Origin: an uncultured euryarchaeote
Lineage (GTDB): Archaea; Thermoplasmatota; Poseidoniia; Poseidoniales; Poseidoniaceae
Direction of reading: 5' to 3'
Assembly: GCA_937894115.1 (NCBI GenBank)
Contig: CALBFP010000179.1
Location: forward strand, 1-40,213
DNA: 40,213 bases
This document shows, piece after piece, positions 31,326-39,821 of this stretch. The notes under the pieces are model-generated. The model saw nothing but the letters and a program-made list of their open reading frames with translations, made no database searches and was not told the origin of the DNA. How positions within the stretch are numbered: the stretch's first letter is position 1; every line of letters begins with the position of its first letter. The translations under genes and the position numbers were made by a program.

Positions 31326-32588
31326 ATGGCGAACGTCCTAACACTGGACAACATCAACGTCGATGGCAAGACCGTCTTGGTTCGCATCGACATCAACAGT
31401 CCATTGGACCCATCGACGAGAGCGTTTCTCGATGACACGCGCATTCGTTCAATCCTTCCTACCATCAACCGACTTTCGAAAGCAAAGACGGTCTTGATTG
31501 CACATCAGTCCCGACCTGGGAAAAACGACTTTACCAGTACCTTAGGGCACGCACGTGAGCTTGGCCGTTTACTTGGCCGTCCAATCAAATGGGTGCAAGA
31601 CATTCACGGTGAAAAAGCAATGAAAGCAATTGAAGAGATGAAGATTGGCGACATCCTCATGCTCAACAACATTCGAATGGACCCCGAAGAGGTCGGTTCA
31701 AAGGGAGATTCGTTGGCACTTTCTGAAACGACATTGATACAGGATTTAGCAAGCGTAGCTGACGTTTTTGTCAACGATGCTTTTGCTTGTGCACATCGAA
31801 AAACACCGAGTATCGTTGGTTTTTCCCACCATCTTCCGTGTGTTGCGGGCGAACTTATGGCACATGAAATTCGACAACTCGATGTTGCTCTTGAATCTCC
31901 TTCACGTCCGTGTATCGCTGTTCTTGGGGGGATTAAAGTTGACGATAGCATCGAAGTTGCAATGAACATGCTCAGCAAGAACATCGCTGATGAAGTGTGG
32001 TTAACAGGGGGCGTTGCCAATCTTGCCATACATCTTTCTGGATACGATATAGGAGATTCCAACGTGGAATTTCTCAAGAATGAATTGAAAGATGCTTGGG
32101 GGCCAACTGTTGAGGCTGCAAAGTCGCTCCTTGCTACGTATTCTGAGAACATTATGCTCCCTGTTGATGTCGCAGCAAATGTGGAGGGAAATCGAATCGA
32201 TTTAAATGTCAAAGAATTACCCATTCATGCTCCATTGTTCGATTTGGGATTGCAGTCGATCCGAGCACTGTCAACGCGAATCAAAGAGGCGAATACGGTG
32301 ATTCTTAACGGCCCAGCAGGTGTGTTCGAACTGCCAGATTTCGCTCTGGGAACCATTGAGATGCTCAACGCATGTGCAGAAACCAAAGGATATGCACTGA
32401 TGGGCGGAGGTCACACAGCCACATTGGTCAGTCAACGCGGTATAAGTGACAGAATGGGGCATGTATCGACTGGAGGAGGGGCTTGTTTGGATTACATAGC
32501 GGGCCGAGTTCTTCCTGGAATACAAGCGCTTGAGACGAGCGCAAAACGTTACCAATTGGAAATTACACCGGTTCTCCACGACGAATGA
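31326..32588 (+). CDS. pgk: Phosphoglycerate kinase, archaeal type
   Basis: Interconverts 1,3-bisphosphoglycerate plus ADP with 3-phosphoglycerate plus ATP in glycolysis/gluconeogenesis. The product has 420 aa. The N-domain opens NINVDGKTVLVRIDINSPLD, with DDTRIRSILPTI, IAHQSRPGKNDF, LNNIRMDPEE and VNDAFACAHRKTPS. The C-domain has AVLGGIKVDDSIEV, VILNGPAGVFEL and ALMGGGHTATLV, with STGGGACLDY at the nucleotide phosphate loop. ATG 31326 places the start where archaeal Pgk proteins usually begin; an ATG at 31281 would add 15 residues. It is divergent from the methyltransferase gene and ends 2 bp before the tRNA-Thr gene on the opposite strand. Confidence 0.95.
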   Translation: MANVLTLDNINVDGKTVLVRIDINSPLDPSTRAFLDDTRIRSILPTINRLSKAKTVLIAHQSRPGKNDFTSTLGHARELGRLLGRPIKWVQDIHGEKAMKAIEEMKIGDILMLNNIRMDPEEVGSKGDSLALSETTLIQDLASVADVFVNDAFACAHRKTPSIVGFSHHLPCVAGELMAHEIRQLDVALESPSRPCIAVLGGIKVDDSIEVAMNMLSKNIADEVWLTGGVANLAIHLSGYDIGDSNVEFLKNELKDAWGPTVEAAKSLLATYSENIMLPVDVAANVEGNRIDLNVKELPIHAPLFDLGLQSIRALSTRIKEANTVILNGPAGVFELPDFALGTIEMLNACAETKGYALMGGGHTATLVSQRGISDRMGHVSTGGGACLDYIAGRVLPGIQALETSAKRYQLEITPVLHDE

Positions 32589-32590
32589 GG

Positions 32591-32663
32591 AGCCACAGGG
32601 GAGACTCGAACTCCCGACCTTCTGATTACGAATCAGACGCTCTACCAGCTAAGCCACAGTGGC
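32591..32663 (-). tRNA. tRNA-Thr (anticodon CGU)
   Basis: 73 nt, intronless. The minus-strand acceptor gccactg pairs with ctgtggc apart from a U-U at position 6-67. The D arm is gctt-agctggta-gagc. The anticodon stem tctga/tcaga encloses loop ttcgtaa with anticodon CGT. The variable loop is aggtc, and the T arm is gggag-ttcgagt-ctccc. The discriminator is U, as expected for archaeal tRNA-Thr, and CCA is not encoded. It is squeezed 2 bp past the pgk stop. Confidence 0.93.
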
Positions 32664-32690
32664 GCAATTCAAGCGCATGAACGTACGGTC

Positions 32691-32696
32691 ATAATT
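32691..32696 (-). promoter_or_regulatory. TATA-like box for tRNA-Thr
   Basis: Minus-strand aattat lies 28 bp upstream of the mature tRNA 5' end, the standard archaeal TATA position. Confidence 0.4.
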
Positions 32697-32745
32697 CCAC
32701 CGATTCAAACACTAGGCTCATGAAGAAGCAGAACTAGGATACTCC

Positions 32746-34005
32746 ATGGGCGATGATGCTGTCGTACGTTATTCCAACACCGTGCTTTATGACGACCATT
32801 TGAACAAAGTTGTTGGCGATGTTCTCATCCACAAAGACGGTTCTTGGTCCAAATCTAATGGTGATGAGGATGTTATCGAAGAAATTGATGGTTCGAATCG
32901 CGTGTTAACACGTTCGTTACAAAATTGGCATACGCACTTGGCGATGCAGTTGAATGCTCGTGACTTTAGCGACGGATACCCACTGCACCGATGGTTGAAT
33001 GAGGCCATCTTTCCTACCGAGGCGCGAATCACGCCGGAATTCGTTCGGATTGGCACGAGTGCAGCAGCAGCCGAAATGATTCGAACCGGATCAACATTTG
33101 CTGCTGACATGTACTTCTTTCCAGCCGTTACGGGAGGTGTTCTAACCGACGCAGGATTACGAGGTCTTATTGGTGGGCCAGTCAGCGACGCAGCCCTACC
33201 ATCGCATGACGATGCCGAATCGGCACTCTCAGAGCTTGATCACCTCCTCTCCCAAAACAACGAGAACGATTTGGTTCAGTATGCAATAGCCACGCATTCT
33301 GTATATCTTTGTTCTCAAGAAACACTCCTACGAGCAAGTGACTTGGCGCAACGAAGAAACGGACGCATTCACATTCATGTCAGCGAAACCAGAAAAGAAA
33401 TCGCTGATTGTAAGGAAAAAAATGGGCTATATCCCATTGAATACCTCGATTCAATTGATTTCATCCAACCCGGTACCATATTTGCTCACGCATCATGGGT
33501 CAAGAAAAACGAGATTCAAATCGTTGCAGATCGTAGCGTTACCACCGTTCACTGCCCATCCTCAAACATGAAATTGGCATGCGGAGGAACACTTTCCTTC
33601 CCTCCATATCGCGATGCTGGTGCAGATGTTCGAATTGGAACGGACGGGGCTGCGTCAAGTGGAAACGGTTTGAATATGCTGCATGAAGCACGACTTGCAA
33701 GCCTCCTTCAACGACACGATCATTGGGATTCAACCTTGTTTCCAGCACAAGATGTGTTCAAGCTTGCAACAAAGGGAAGCAAAGATTGGGTTGCTTGGAA
33801 TCTCGACGACGTCCGAATGCGACCTGTTGGTCGCTCAAACAATCGTCACATAGCCAACCTCATCTACAACGGAGGGGATTGTCTTGATGTCTGGGTCAAC
33901 GGACAAGCGTTGCGAAAGAATGGTGCTACCTTGACTCTTGATGAGCACAGCATCATCGAGGAATTGGATGAAGCAGTTCAGACTTACTATGATGGTTTAG
34001 AGTGA
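32746..34005 (+). CDS. Amidohydrolase, probable SAH/MTA (adenosine-type) deaminase
   Basis: Metal-dependent hydrolase of the TRZ/ATZ (MtaD/DadD-like) group. These enzymes deaminate S-adenosylhomocysteine, methylthioadenosine or related purines in archaeal SAM recycling. Metal ligands are LQNWHTHLAM (HxH), HIHVSETRKE with the conserved His-x-x-Glu, IFAHASWV and IGTDGAASSGN, where Asp activates water. HCPSSNMKLACG completes the substrate pocket. The N- and C-terminal parts form the companion beta-sandwich. Length (419 aa) is typical. Substrate choice within the group is inferred, not shown. The stop overlaps the convergent membrane-protein gene by 9 bp. Confidence 0.85.
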   Translation: MGDDAVVRYSNTVLYDDHLNKVVGDVLIHKDGSWSKSNGDEDVIEEIDGSNRVLTRSLQNWHTHLAMQLNARDFSDGYPLHRWLNEAIFPTEARITPEFVRIGTSAAAAEMIRTGSTFAADMYFFPAVTGGVLTDAGLRGLIGGPVSDAALPSHDDAESALSELDHLLSQNNENDLVQYAIATHSVYLCSQETLLRASDLAQRRNGRIHIHVSETRKEIADCKEKNGLYPIEYLDSIDFIQPGTIFAHASWVKKNEIQIVADRSVTTVHCPSSNMKLACGGTLSFPPYRDAGADVRIGTDGAASSGNGLNMLHEARLASLLQRHDHWDSTLFPAQDVFKLATKGSKDWVAWNLDDVRMRPVGRSNNRHIANLIYNGGDCLDVWVNGQALRKNGATLTLDEHSIIEELDEAVQTYYDGLE

Positions 34006-34560
34006 TGGATCTCGACCATAATAGATCAAAACACCACCAGCCACGATACCACCGAAGGACAACACGACACTCAACAGCGAATGGCCAAGATGGACGTCGT
34101 AGGAAACGATCACCGCTGTCCCACTTGGTAAACCGCTTTCCTTTGCACCAAGTGCGGCGAAATAGGTTCCAGATTCCATCTCCCAAGTGAATCCTTCAGT
34201 TGCTGTTGCGCTTGGATTACCGGCAACAAAATCCAACGATGCTCCGTCACAACCGAGCCCTGAACTGAAGTAATTGCTCGGAACATCCTTACACCGTTCC
34301 TTCTCATCTTCATGGACGATACCCATCCAGACATCGTCGCGATCCCATGTGATGGTCACCTCAGCAGCAACAAGCGGTGAAAGAAAATTTTTCGGGAGAG
34401 GTTCATCTGCGAAGAATGCTTGATTTGGAGCGTTTGGAGTTGGAACATCCTCAATAACACCCGAAAAAGTGTATCCGATTGTTCCAGCCAGCAGCAAAAG
34501 AACGCCGATTACGGATAAAACCAAGCCAGCCTTTCCTTTCGAATCGAATGAGTCCAACAT
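33997..34560 (-). CDS. Small membrane protein with two helices and an extracytoplasmic domain
   Basis: 187 aa, function unknown. A first hydrophobic helix (GLVLSVIGVLLLLAGTIGYT, about residues 12-31) and a last one (LLSVVLSFGGIVAGGVLIYY, about 160-180) flank a 125-residue domain. That domain is beta-rich, with two cysteines (KERCKDVPS and GLGCDGASL) that could form a disulfide outside the cell. The ATG at 34560 lies just past the stop of the Ca2+/H+ antiporter gene; a GTG at 34566 would overlap it. Co-transcription with the antiporter is likely, and an accessory role is possible but unproven. Confidence 0.7.
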   Translation of the reverse strand: MLDSFDSKGKAGLVLSVIGVLLLLAGTIGYTFSGVIEDVPTPNAPNQAFFADEPLPKNFLSPLVAAEVTITWDRDDVWMGIVHEDEKERCKDVPSNYFSSGLGCDGASLDFVAGNPSATATEGFTWEMESGTYFAALGAKESGLPSGTAVIVSYDVHLGHSLLSVVLSFGGIVAGGVLIYYGRDPSL

Positions 34561-34562
34561 TT

Positions 34563-35687
34563 TCACGCCTCAAGGAACGAAAGAGCAAGAATAACGTAGC
34601 ATGCGAGTAACATAACACCCTCAAGCCAGTTGGTTTTACCGTCATTGAGAATAAAATTAGCAACGAGCACAGACATGAACGTTGCTGCGGTTTCAAGAAT
34701 ACCGAATTTAAGTGAAATATCGACACCCATAACCCAAGCAAAGAGCACCATAAGAGGAGCGACAAAGACTGCGATTTGAACGCTGGAACCGATCGCTATA
34801 GCTAGTGAAAGGTCCATCTTGTCTTTACCAGCAACAAGAACAGCAGTGAAGTGTTCTGCTGCATTACCAAAGAATGGGAGAAGGATGACGCCGATGAACA
34901 AGGTTGGAAGGCCCCATCCTTTGGCAGCTTCATCAACACTGTGAACCAGCACTTCAGCCATCCATCCAACAAGCACGGTTGCTAAAATAAGGAGAACCCA
35001 AGCATCTTTTGTTGTCATCTTTGGTTCTTCTTGTTCTTCGATTTCTGATTTCACATCAAAGAGGTGTGAATGTGTTTTAAATTGGAAAAACAAGGACAAA
35101 CCGTACATCAAAAGAAGCACTAGAGACGCATATCGCGACAAATTGAGGATGTTTTCATCGACCAGTTCAGTATGAGACGCAGCCGCTGGAATAATCAAAG
35201 CAAGAACTGCCAGCAAAAGTAGACTACCGTTAATTGAGAGTGCCTCTTGGTTAAAGGTTTGAGTTTGATATTTGTAACCGCCCCACAGCAATGCAAGTCC
35301 CAACACAAGCAGAAGGTTTCCAAGGATGCTTCCAATCAGACTTGCTTGGACAAGTTCAATCATGACATCGGCCTGATCGGCGTTGTTAGCCGCTGTCCAA
35401 ATGGCAAGACTTGCGATGATGATCTCAACAGCATTTCCAAACGTTGCGTTCAACAAACCGCCAAGATTTTCCCCCGCCCGCAGTGCAATTTCTTCCGTAG
35501 CATGCCCCATGAGAAAAGCAAGTGGCATAATAGCAATCATCGAGAAGAGAAAAGTCATCTCTACGTTACCCGAATATTGGAAGTAAAGCGTTAACGGAAC
35601 AGCGAGAAGAAGCCAGTTCAACCGGTTTTGAAGCGGATTAAACGCATCGAGAACAGAATGATGATGGTGTTCGATATGTTCAGACAT
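34563..35687 (-). CDS. Ca2+/H+ antiporter (CaCA/CAX family)
   Basis: Exports Ca2+ in exchange for protons across the cytoplasmic membrane. The 374-aa product has about eleven helices in two homologous halves, each with the cation-binding alpha repeat: GHATEEIALRAGENLGGLLN with TFGNAVEIIIA, and PFFGNAAEHFTAVLVA. The GNA(V/A)E motifs hold the ion-coordinating Glu. A His-rich N-terminus (EHIEHHHHS) and a Glu-rich central loop (SEIEEQEEPKM) are typical acidic or metal-binding additions. It starts 17 bp after the large surface-protein gene. Confidence 0.92.
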   Translation of the reverse strand: MSEHIEHHHHSVLDAFNPLQNRLNWLLLAVPLTLYFQYSGNVEMTFLFSMIAIMPLAFLMGHATEEIALRAGENLGGLLNATFGNAVEIIIASLAIWTAANNADQADVMIELVQASLIGSILGNLLLVLGLALLWGGYKYQTQTFNQEALSINGSLLLLAVLALIIPAAASHTELVDENILNLSRYASLVLLLMYGLSLFFQFKTHSHLFDVKSEIEEQEEPKMTTKDAWVLLILATVLVGWMAEVLVHSVDEAAKGWGLPTLFIGVILLPFFGNAAEHFTAVLVAGKDKMDLSLAIAIGSSVQIAVFVAPLMVLFAWVMGVDISLKFGILETAATFMSVLVANFILNDGKTNWLEGVMLLACYVILALSFLEA

Positions 35688-35704
35688 TGAACAACACCTA
35701 CCGA

Positions 35705-38700
35705 TCAGTCATCGCTCTTCTTGCGACGAGTGGGGCGCTTGCGGGCTGGTGCAGCCTTTCGGGCGGGTCGCTTGCGAACGGGCCGCTTGCGTGGCTTGGA
35801 CTCTTCCTCATCATCATCGTCATCGTCATCATCATCATCGTCAAGTCCAGCCCAAGAGAGGTCATCGTCGTCGTCATCATCGTCGTCGTCCTCTACCTCT
35901 ACCTTCTTTTTGCGTCGCGTTTTCCGTTGCAAAACATTGACTGCAAACGGATCGTCTTCATCTTCAGATTCCGTGGATTCTTCTTGGGTTTCTGGTTTTG
36001 CATTTTGCGTTGAACTGGTTCCCGTAATTTCGTCCATATCCAAGTCTTGGGTTGTTCCTATGAATTCCGACATCCAATCGTCGTCATCATCGTCTCCACT
36101 CTTCTTCTTCTTTGGGCCTGTAAGACTGATTTGTACGATCATTAAGGCGACTACGAAAATGACGATGTTGACCGCAACCGCAATCCAAACCAAGACATAC
36201 GGTGGCTCACTCATGCTTGGTTTGATGACTTCAGGTTCAGCTTCTGGCTTCAGTGCTTCCTCATACTGACATATGGTTTCACCGAACTCGTCGTTCCGAC
36301 AATAATCAACAATAAACTCCACTTCGGCAGTTTCTTCATTTCCTGCCGTATCAAGTGCGCGAACCGTTACCGCATGCAGACCTGGCGGAAACGACCCTGT
36401 AGTGAATTCCATACTGCTTACCAGTGAGGTTCCATCGCCGTTGACATCTGTAATTCCTTCCGCATCAGCCCACGCACCGGAATCTCTTGAACCACTGGAA
36501 TCGGTCACCAATCGGTACTGCAATCGAGCGATTTGTACGTCGTCTTCAGCAGAAAACATGAGATTGATTTTTCCTCCGTAGAGATATTTCGATCCGACAT
36601 CGTTACCTGAAGGCGCAGGTGAAGGTGAATAAACTGTGACGGTAGGTTTTTTTGCGTCAATCTTAAACGATGTGTTGGTGATAACACCAAGGTTATCGGC
36701 CTCATCAATGAGTGTCATTCGAATGACCAAATCACTTGCGATTTCTGTTGCTGAAAGTCGGAACTCGTATACGTACTCAGGACCTTTTTCAGGGTTGAGG
36801 AGGTTGTCTGCTGTCTGAGTCATCACTGTTTTTCCTCCTGTCGCATTGTAACCCTCCAACGAAAATATTTCGATTTCGGGTGTTGTCTTGAGGTATTCAC
36901 TCACTTCGATGTTGACTGTGTAGAGACCTGGAACCAAGGAGGGACTTGTGTAGGGAACGCCGTCCTCATCGACCAACTCAATTACGACGCTCGGAGCACG
37001 AGCATCCTCACGAATCAAACGAGCGTTTCCAGTCAATCCTTCGATAATTTCTGGATTGCAATTGTTGTATTGATCGCAAACCGTAATCCCGTAGTAGGCA
37101 TCCTGCTCCGAGCCGGATTCGATAGGAACATTTCGAATGATGGTTGAGGAGCTTTGGAGGCCAACATTGATGTCGTCGAGAACAAGCTCCCAGCCTTCTT
37201 CATCACTGGAGGTAATGGAGGACTCAACGAAAGGATCTCCGTTGTGGCGCCATATTTGGTAGGATTCGTTTAGTTCCTGTAAGTTCCCCCACTCCATCGC
37301 AACGATTCCAAGATCGCCTCGACTTTCAGCGTTCACAATCTGGGGAATCGAGGGCCGAGTGATATCGATTTCAACCGGACCTGCTTCATTCTGGTCGAGA
37401 CCCAGATACTCAAACGAACCGTTTGCGTGTATGTATTGAGCTTCACTTGTGACGTAAATGTACCAATTGAGAACGGCCCCCGTTTCCGAAACGATATCTG
37501 GCCCGATGACAATATCAAACACTTCTGTGTTGTCGTTAACAAAGCCATGATAGGTTGTCTGTGTAGCAAACTGTGATGGGTTTGTGGGTACGCCATTGCT
37601 CGAGTAAATGTGGTATCTCTCACCCTCGACGCCGAGTTGATCGGTCCATGTAACGCGAATCGTTCGGTCGCCGATAAACTCAGCATGGACGTTGGTTGGC
37701 TCCTTTTGCCAGTTACTAAAGGCATCCTCCTCGATGGAATCGCAAGAACCGCCGCTTGTAGAGGCGTCGAACAATCCGATAGCGTCAACCGTTACAACGC
37801 AATAATATGCCATTCCTAACGTTCCAATCGGAAGTTGGCGAGGGTACTTGTAAGGAGTGTTCGAATTCTCAAGCGTCTGATTTTCATACACTGAAGCAAT
37901 GAACGTCACACCCGTATCGTAAATCGACGTAAATGCTGCTCCTGATACATAAAGATCGTAACGTTCTCCTGATTCACCTGAAACGCCAAACCATGTCAAC
38001 TCGGTCTGCCCGGTTCCATCGCTTTCCGAGGAAGTACCTACGCTGAACACGCTAACATGGCTCGGAGGTCGATTGTCCTCCAACACAGGAACCGTGAGCG
38101 CATTGTTCGACAAGAAGCGTAAATCAACAAAATCTTCGCCGTCTCCGGTTTTGTTGGGTATGAAGTACGTAATGGCATAGTAGGCGTCTTCGTTTGTGCT
38201 CGGAGGCACTGTGTAAACGTACGACTCCATATCGGAACTGATGTTCGCAATCAGCGTGGCGACCGTGAGTCCTTGGTAGACTAAGCCCCCATTGGAACGT
38301 GAAATTTCTGACGTCGAACGCCAAATCAGGATACTGGTGTTCTCCAAAGCCGGTTCCGTGTTCGGTAAGAGAGGGGAATGGTAGTTGATCCATGTGAGCG
38401 TCGTTTCGCTATCAGCAAGCGAGTATGAGGCTTGGAAGTACAACGGTGTTTCGATTGGAGAAGTTTCTTCTTGAACACCTATTGTTAAGGTGGATACGTC
38501 TGGGTCGAGTTCTTGATGGCTTACAGTGGTACCGTCTTGATCCCATTCAACAGTAACTGCATAGTAAAACGTGCTGTTCGTACCAGCATCGACAAGATAT
38601 GAAACGCTGTGACCGGGATGTTGCCCTCCATTGCCTCCAGCGGAGCTTAAACACCATGCATATTGAACGTAAAGATTCGCTTGACAAGCTACGACGGAAT

Positions 38701-39001
38701 CAATTACTTGTGCGGAATCAATGTTGGATGTTGTGATTGGTTCGGTGAAACGATGAACAAAGTAAATTGCTGAATGATAGTAAGGCACATTCCCATTGTA
38801 CGTGTCGATGTTTTGCCAAGTGATGGTCGTCGTCTCTGAAACGGAATCGAAAACTGCAGCGATATGTTGGGCTTGTAAATTGTCGGGATTTGTATCTACT
38901 GCCGTTGTTGTTGGTGTCAGAGGAGCAAGCATTAGCATCATGAGCAAGACCATGATGACGGCTTTTGGTCGGAGCCTACGGTTCAGCGCGTTCGCACCCA
39001 T
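35705..39001 (-). CDS. Giant beta-sandwich surface protein with membrane helix and acidic/basic cytoplasmic tail
   Basis: 1098 aa, type I membrane topology; function unknown. A signal peptide (KAVIMVLLMMLMLAPLTPT) leads into some 880 extracellular residues. These form repeated fibronectin-III-like and Ig-like sandwiches, for example ETTITWQNIDTYNGNVPYYH, TELTWFGVSGESGERYDLYV, IRVTWTDQLGVEGERYHIYS and VAMEWGNLQELNESYQIWRH. The last two domains resemble bacterial-type Ig repeats (HAVTVRALDTAGNEE). A single helix follows (VLVWIAVAVNIVIFVVALMI). The cytoplasmic tail of about 150 residues has KKKK, then three Asp runs (6, 10 and 11 residues) and a final Arg/Lys/Pro/Ala-rich end (RKRPVRKRPARKAAPARKRP). 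Adhesion or surface structure is likely. The tail is unlike a PGF-CTERM signal. ATG 39001 is used; GTG 39004 is adjacent. Confidence 0.8.
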   Translation of the reverse strand: MGANALNRRLRPKAVIMVLLMMLMLAPLTPTTTAVDTNPDNLQAQHIAAVFDSVSETTTITWQNIDTYNGNVPYYHSAIYFVHRFTEPITTSNIDSAQVIDSVVACQANLYVQYAWCLSSAGGNGGQHPGHSVSYLVDAGTNSTFYYAVTVEWDQDGTTVSHQELDPDVSTLTIGVQEETSPIETPLYFQASYSLADSETTLTWINYHSPLLPNTEPALENTSILIWRSTSEISRSNGGLVYQGLTVATLIANISSDMESYVYTVPPSTNEDAYYAITYFIPNKTGDGEDFVDLRFLSNNALTVPVLEDNRPPSHVSVFSVGTSSESDGTGQTELTWFGVSGESGERYDLYVSGAAFTSIYDTGVTFIASVYENQTLENSNTPYKYPRQLPIGTLGMAYYCVVTVDAIGLFDASTSGGSCDSIEEDAFSNWQKEPTNVHAEFIGDRTIRVTWTDQLGVEGERYHIYSSNGVPTNPSQFATQTTYHGFVNDNTEVFDIVIGPDIVSETGAVLNWYIYVTSEAQYIHANGSFEYLGLDQNEAGPVEIDITRPSIPQIVNAESRGDLGIVAMEWGNLQELNESYQIWRHNGDPFVESSITSSDEEGWELVLDDINVGLQSSSTIIRNVPIESGSEQDAYYGITVCDQYNNCNPEIIEGLTGNARLIREDARAPSVVIELVDEDGVPYTSPSLVPGLYTVNIEVSEYLKTTPEIEIFSLEGYNATGGKTVMTQTADNLLNPEKGPEYVYEFRLSATEIASDLVIRMTLIDEADNLGVITNTSFKIDAKKPTVTVYSPSPAPSGNDVGSKYLYGGKINLMFSAEDDVQIARLQYRLVTDSSGSRDSGAWADAEGITDVNGDGTSLVSSMEFTTGSFPPGLHAVTVRALDTAGNEETAEVEFIVDYCRNDEFGETICQYEEALKPEAEPEVIKPSMSEPPYVLVWIAVAVNIVIFVVALMIVQISLTGPKKKKSGDDDDDDWMSEFIGTTQDLDMDEITGTSSTQNAKPETQEESTESEDEDDPFAVNVLQRKTRRKKKVEVEDDDDDDDDDDLSWAGLDDDDDDDDDDDEEESKPRKRPVRKRPARKAAPARKRPTRRKKSDD
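35801..35843. repeat. Trinucleotide repeat encoding an Asp/Glu run
   Basis: A (cat/cgt/ctc)-type codon repeat on the plus strand encodes an 11-Asp run and adjoining Glu residues in the minus-strand protein. Mixed GAT/GAC codons show it is not a simple slipped homorepeat. Confidence 0.85.
35861..35893. repeat. Second trinucleotide repeat encoding an Asp run
   Basis: Like 35801-35843, it encodes a 10-Asp run followed by acidic residues in the tail of the same protein. Confidence 0.85.
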
Positions 39002-39080
39002 CACGCAATACGTCTCCGCCGACCGTTAAGAGTATGCCGCATGTAAAGTTGAACAAGAACCGTATTTCTTTATCGCGTTT

Positions 39081-39821
39081 TTATTCCGATTCGTCGCCTT
39101 TTGATTGAGTAAGTGGGTCTTCTTTGTCGAGCGCTTGGATTTCTTTTCTTGCTTGTGAAAAGCGAACCAAAAACGTGTAGATTCCTCCGATGCCAGACAC
39201 GATGACGATGACGGTAAGCGGGTTCATTTCAAGATGGTCGAACGGGTTTGGGGCTGAGGAAAAATCTTCGACGCCAATGAGCCAAAAAATTCCAGTCAAG
39301 GCAAGTGCTGCAATTGTGAGGATGGTTCGGTCGGCACGAGAAAAACCTCGATAGTTTCGCCCTCCACTGACAGCTTGGGCTTGAGTCCCCATGTAGGAGC
39401 CAAGTATCGTAAACCATGCTGCCGCCCAACCCAAAGCGGGTTCGTCAACCCAAGCAGGACTCGATGCGATAGCAATCACCCACATCGCGTCAAGGAGACG
39501 ATCAAGCGTATGGTCAAGATAATCTCCCCATCGAGACACTTGACCTGTTTGGCGGGCAAGTTGACCGTCGAGGCCATCCAGAATCATCGAGAACGTGATC
39601 AGCAGAGCGGATCCAATGAGCATCAACGCCCCAGCATCGCTTTTTGGTGCAAAGAAAACAAGCACGCTGGCGGCGATGCCAATTGGAAGCGCAAACCATG
39701 TTAGTATGGCTGGATTGGTTTTACCCAAACCAGAAACAAGGGGTGAAGCAAGGGCTTCCCATCGTTTCCTGAGTTGTTCCAGCGCCATCTCTATCGACTC
39801 TTCGAAGTGAAGAAGGGTCAT
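39081..39821 (-). CDS. CDP-alcohol phosphatidyltransferase
   Basis: Integral membrane enzyme that moves a phosphoalcohol from or to a CDP-lipid in phospholipid headgroup synthesis. The family signature D-x2-DG-x2-AR-x8-G-x3-D-x3-D is intact (MILDGLDGQLARQTGQVSRW, then GDYLDHTLDR), and all its Asp residues bind metal and substrate. About six helices are present. The acceptor alcohol (inositol phosphate, glycerol phosphate, serine and so on) is not readable. ATG 39821 overlaps the stop of the kinase gene (ATGA); an internal ATG at 39788 is an alternative. The C-terminus is charged and cytoplasmic. Confidence 0.9.
   Translation of the reverse strand: MTLLHFEESIEMALEQLRKRWEALASPLVSGLGKTNPAILTWFALPIGIAASVLVFFAPKSDAGALMLIGSALLITFSMILDGLDGQLARQTGQVSRWGDYLDHTLDRLLDAMWVIAIASSPAWVDEPALGWAAAWFTILGSYMGTQAQAVSGGRNYRGFSRADRTILTIAALALTGIFWLIGVEDFSSAPNPFDHLEMNPLTVIVIVSGIGGIYTFLVRFSQARKEIQALDKEDPLTQSKGDESE

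Noticed and set aside
35801-35893. Trinucleotide repeats considered as a phase-variable slippage site
   Set aside because: Repeat units are three bases, so slippage keeps the frame, and codons are mixed, which makes slippage less likely.
35721-36269. Long plus-strand frame rich in serine opposite the large surface-protein gene
   Set aside because: It is the antisense reading of Asp codon repeats and of a well-supported minus-strand gene; it has no conserved pattern.
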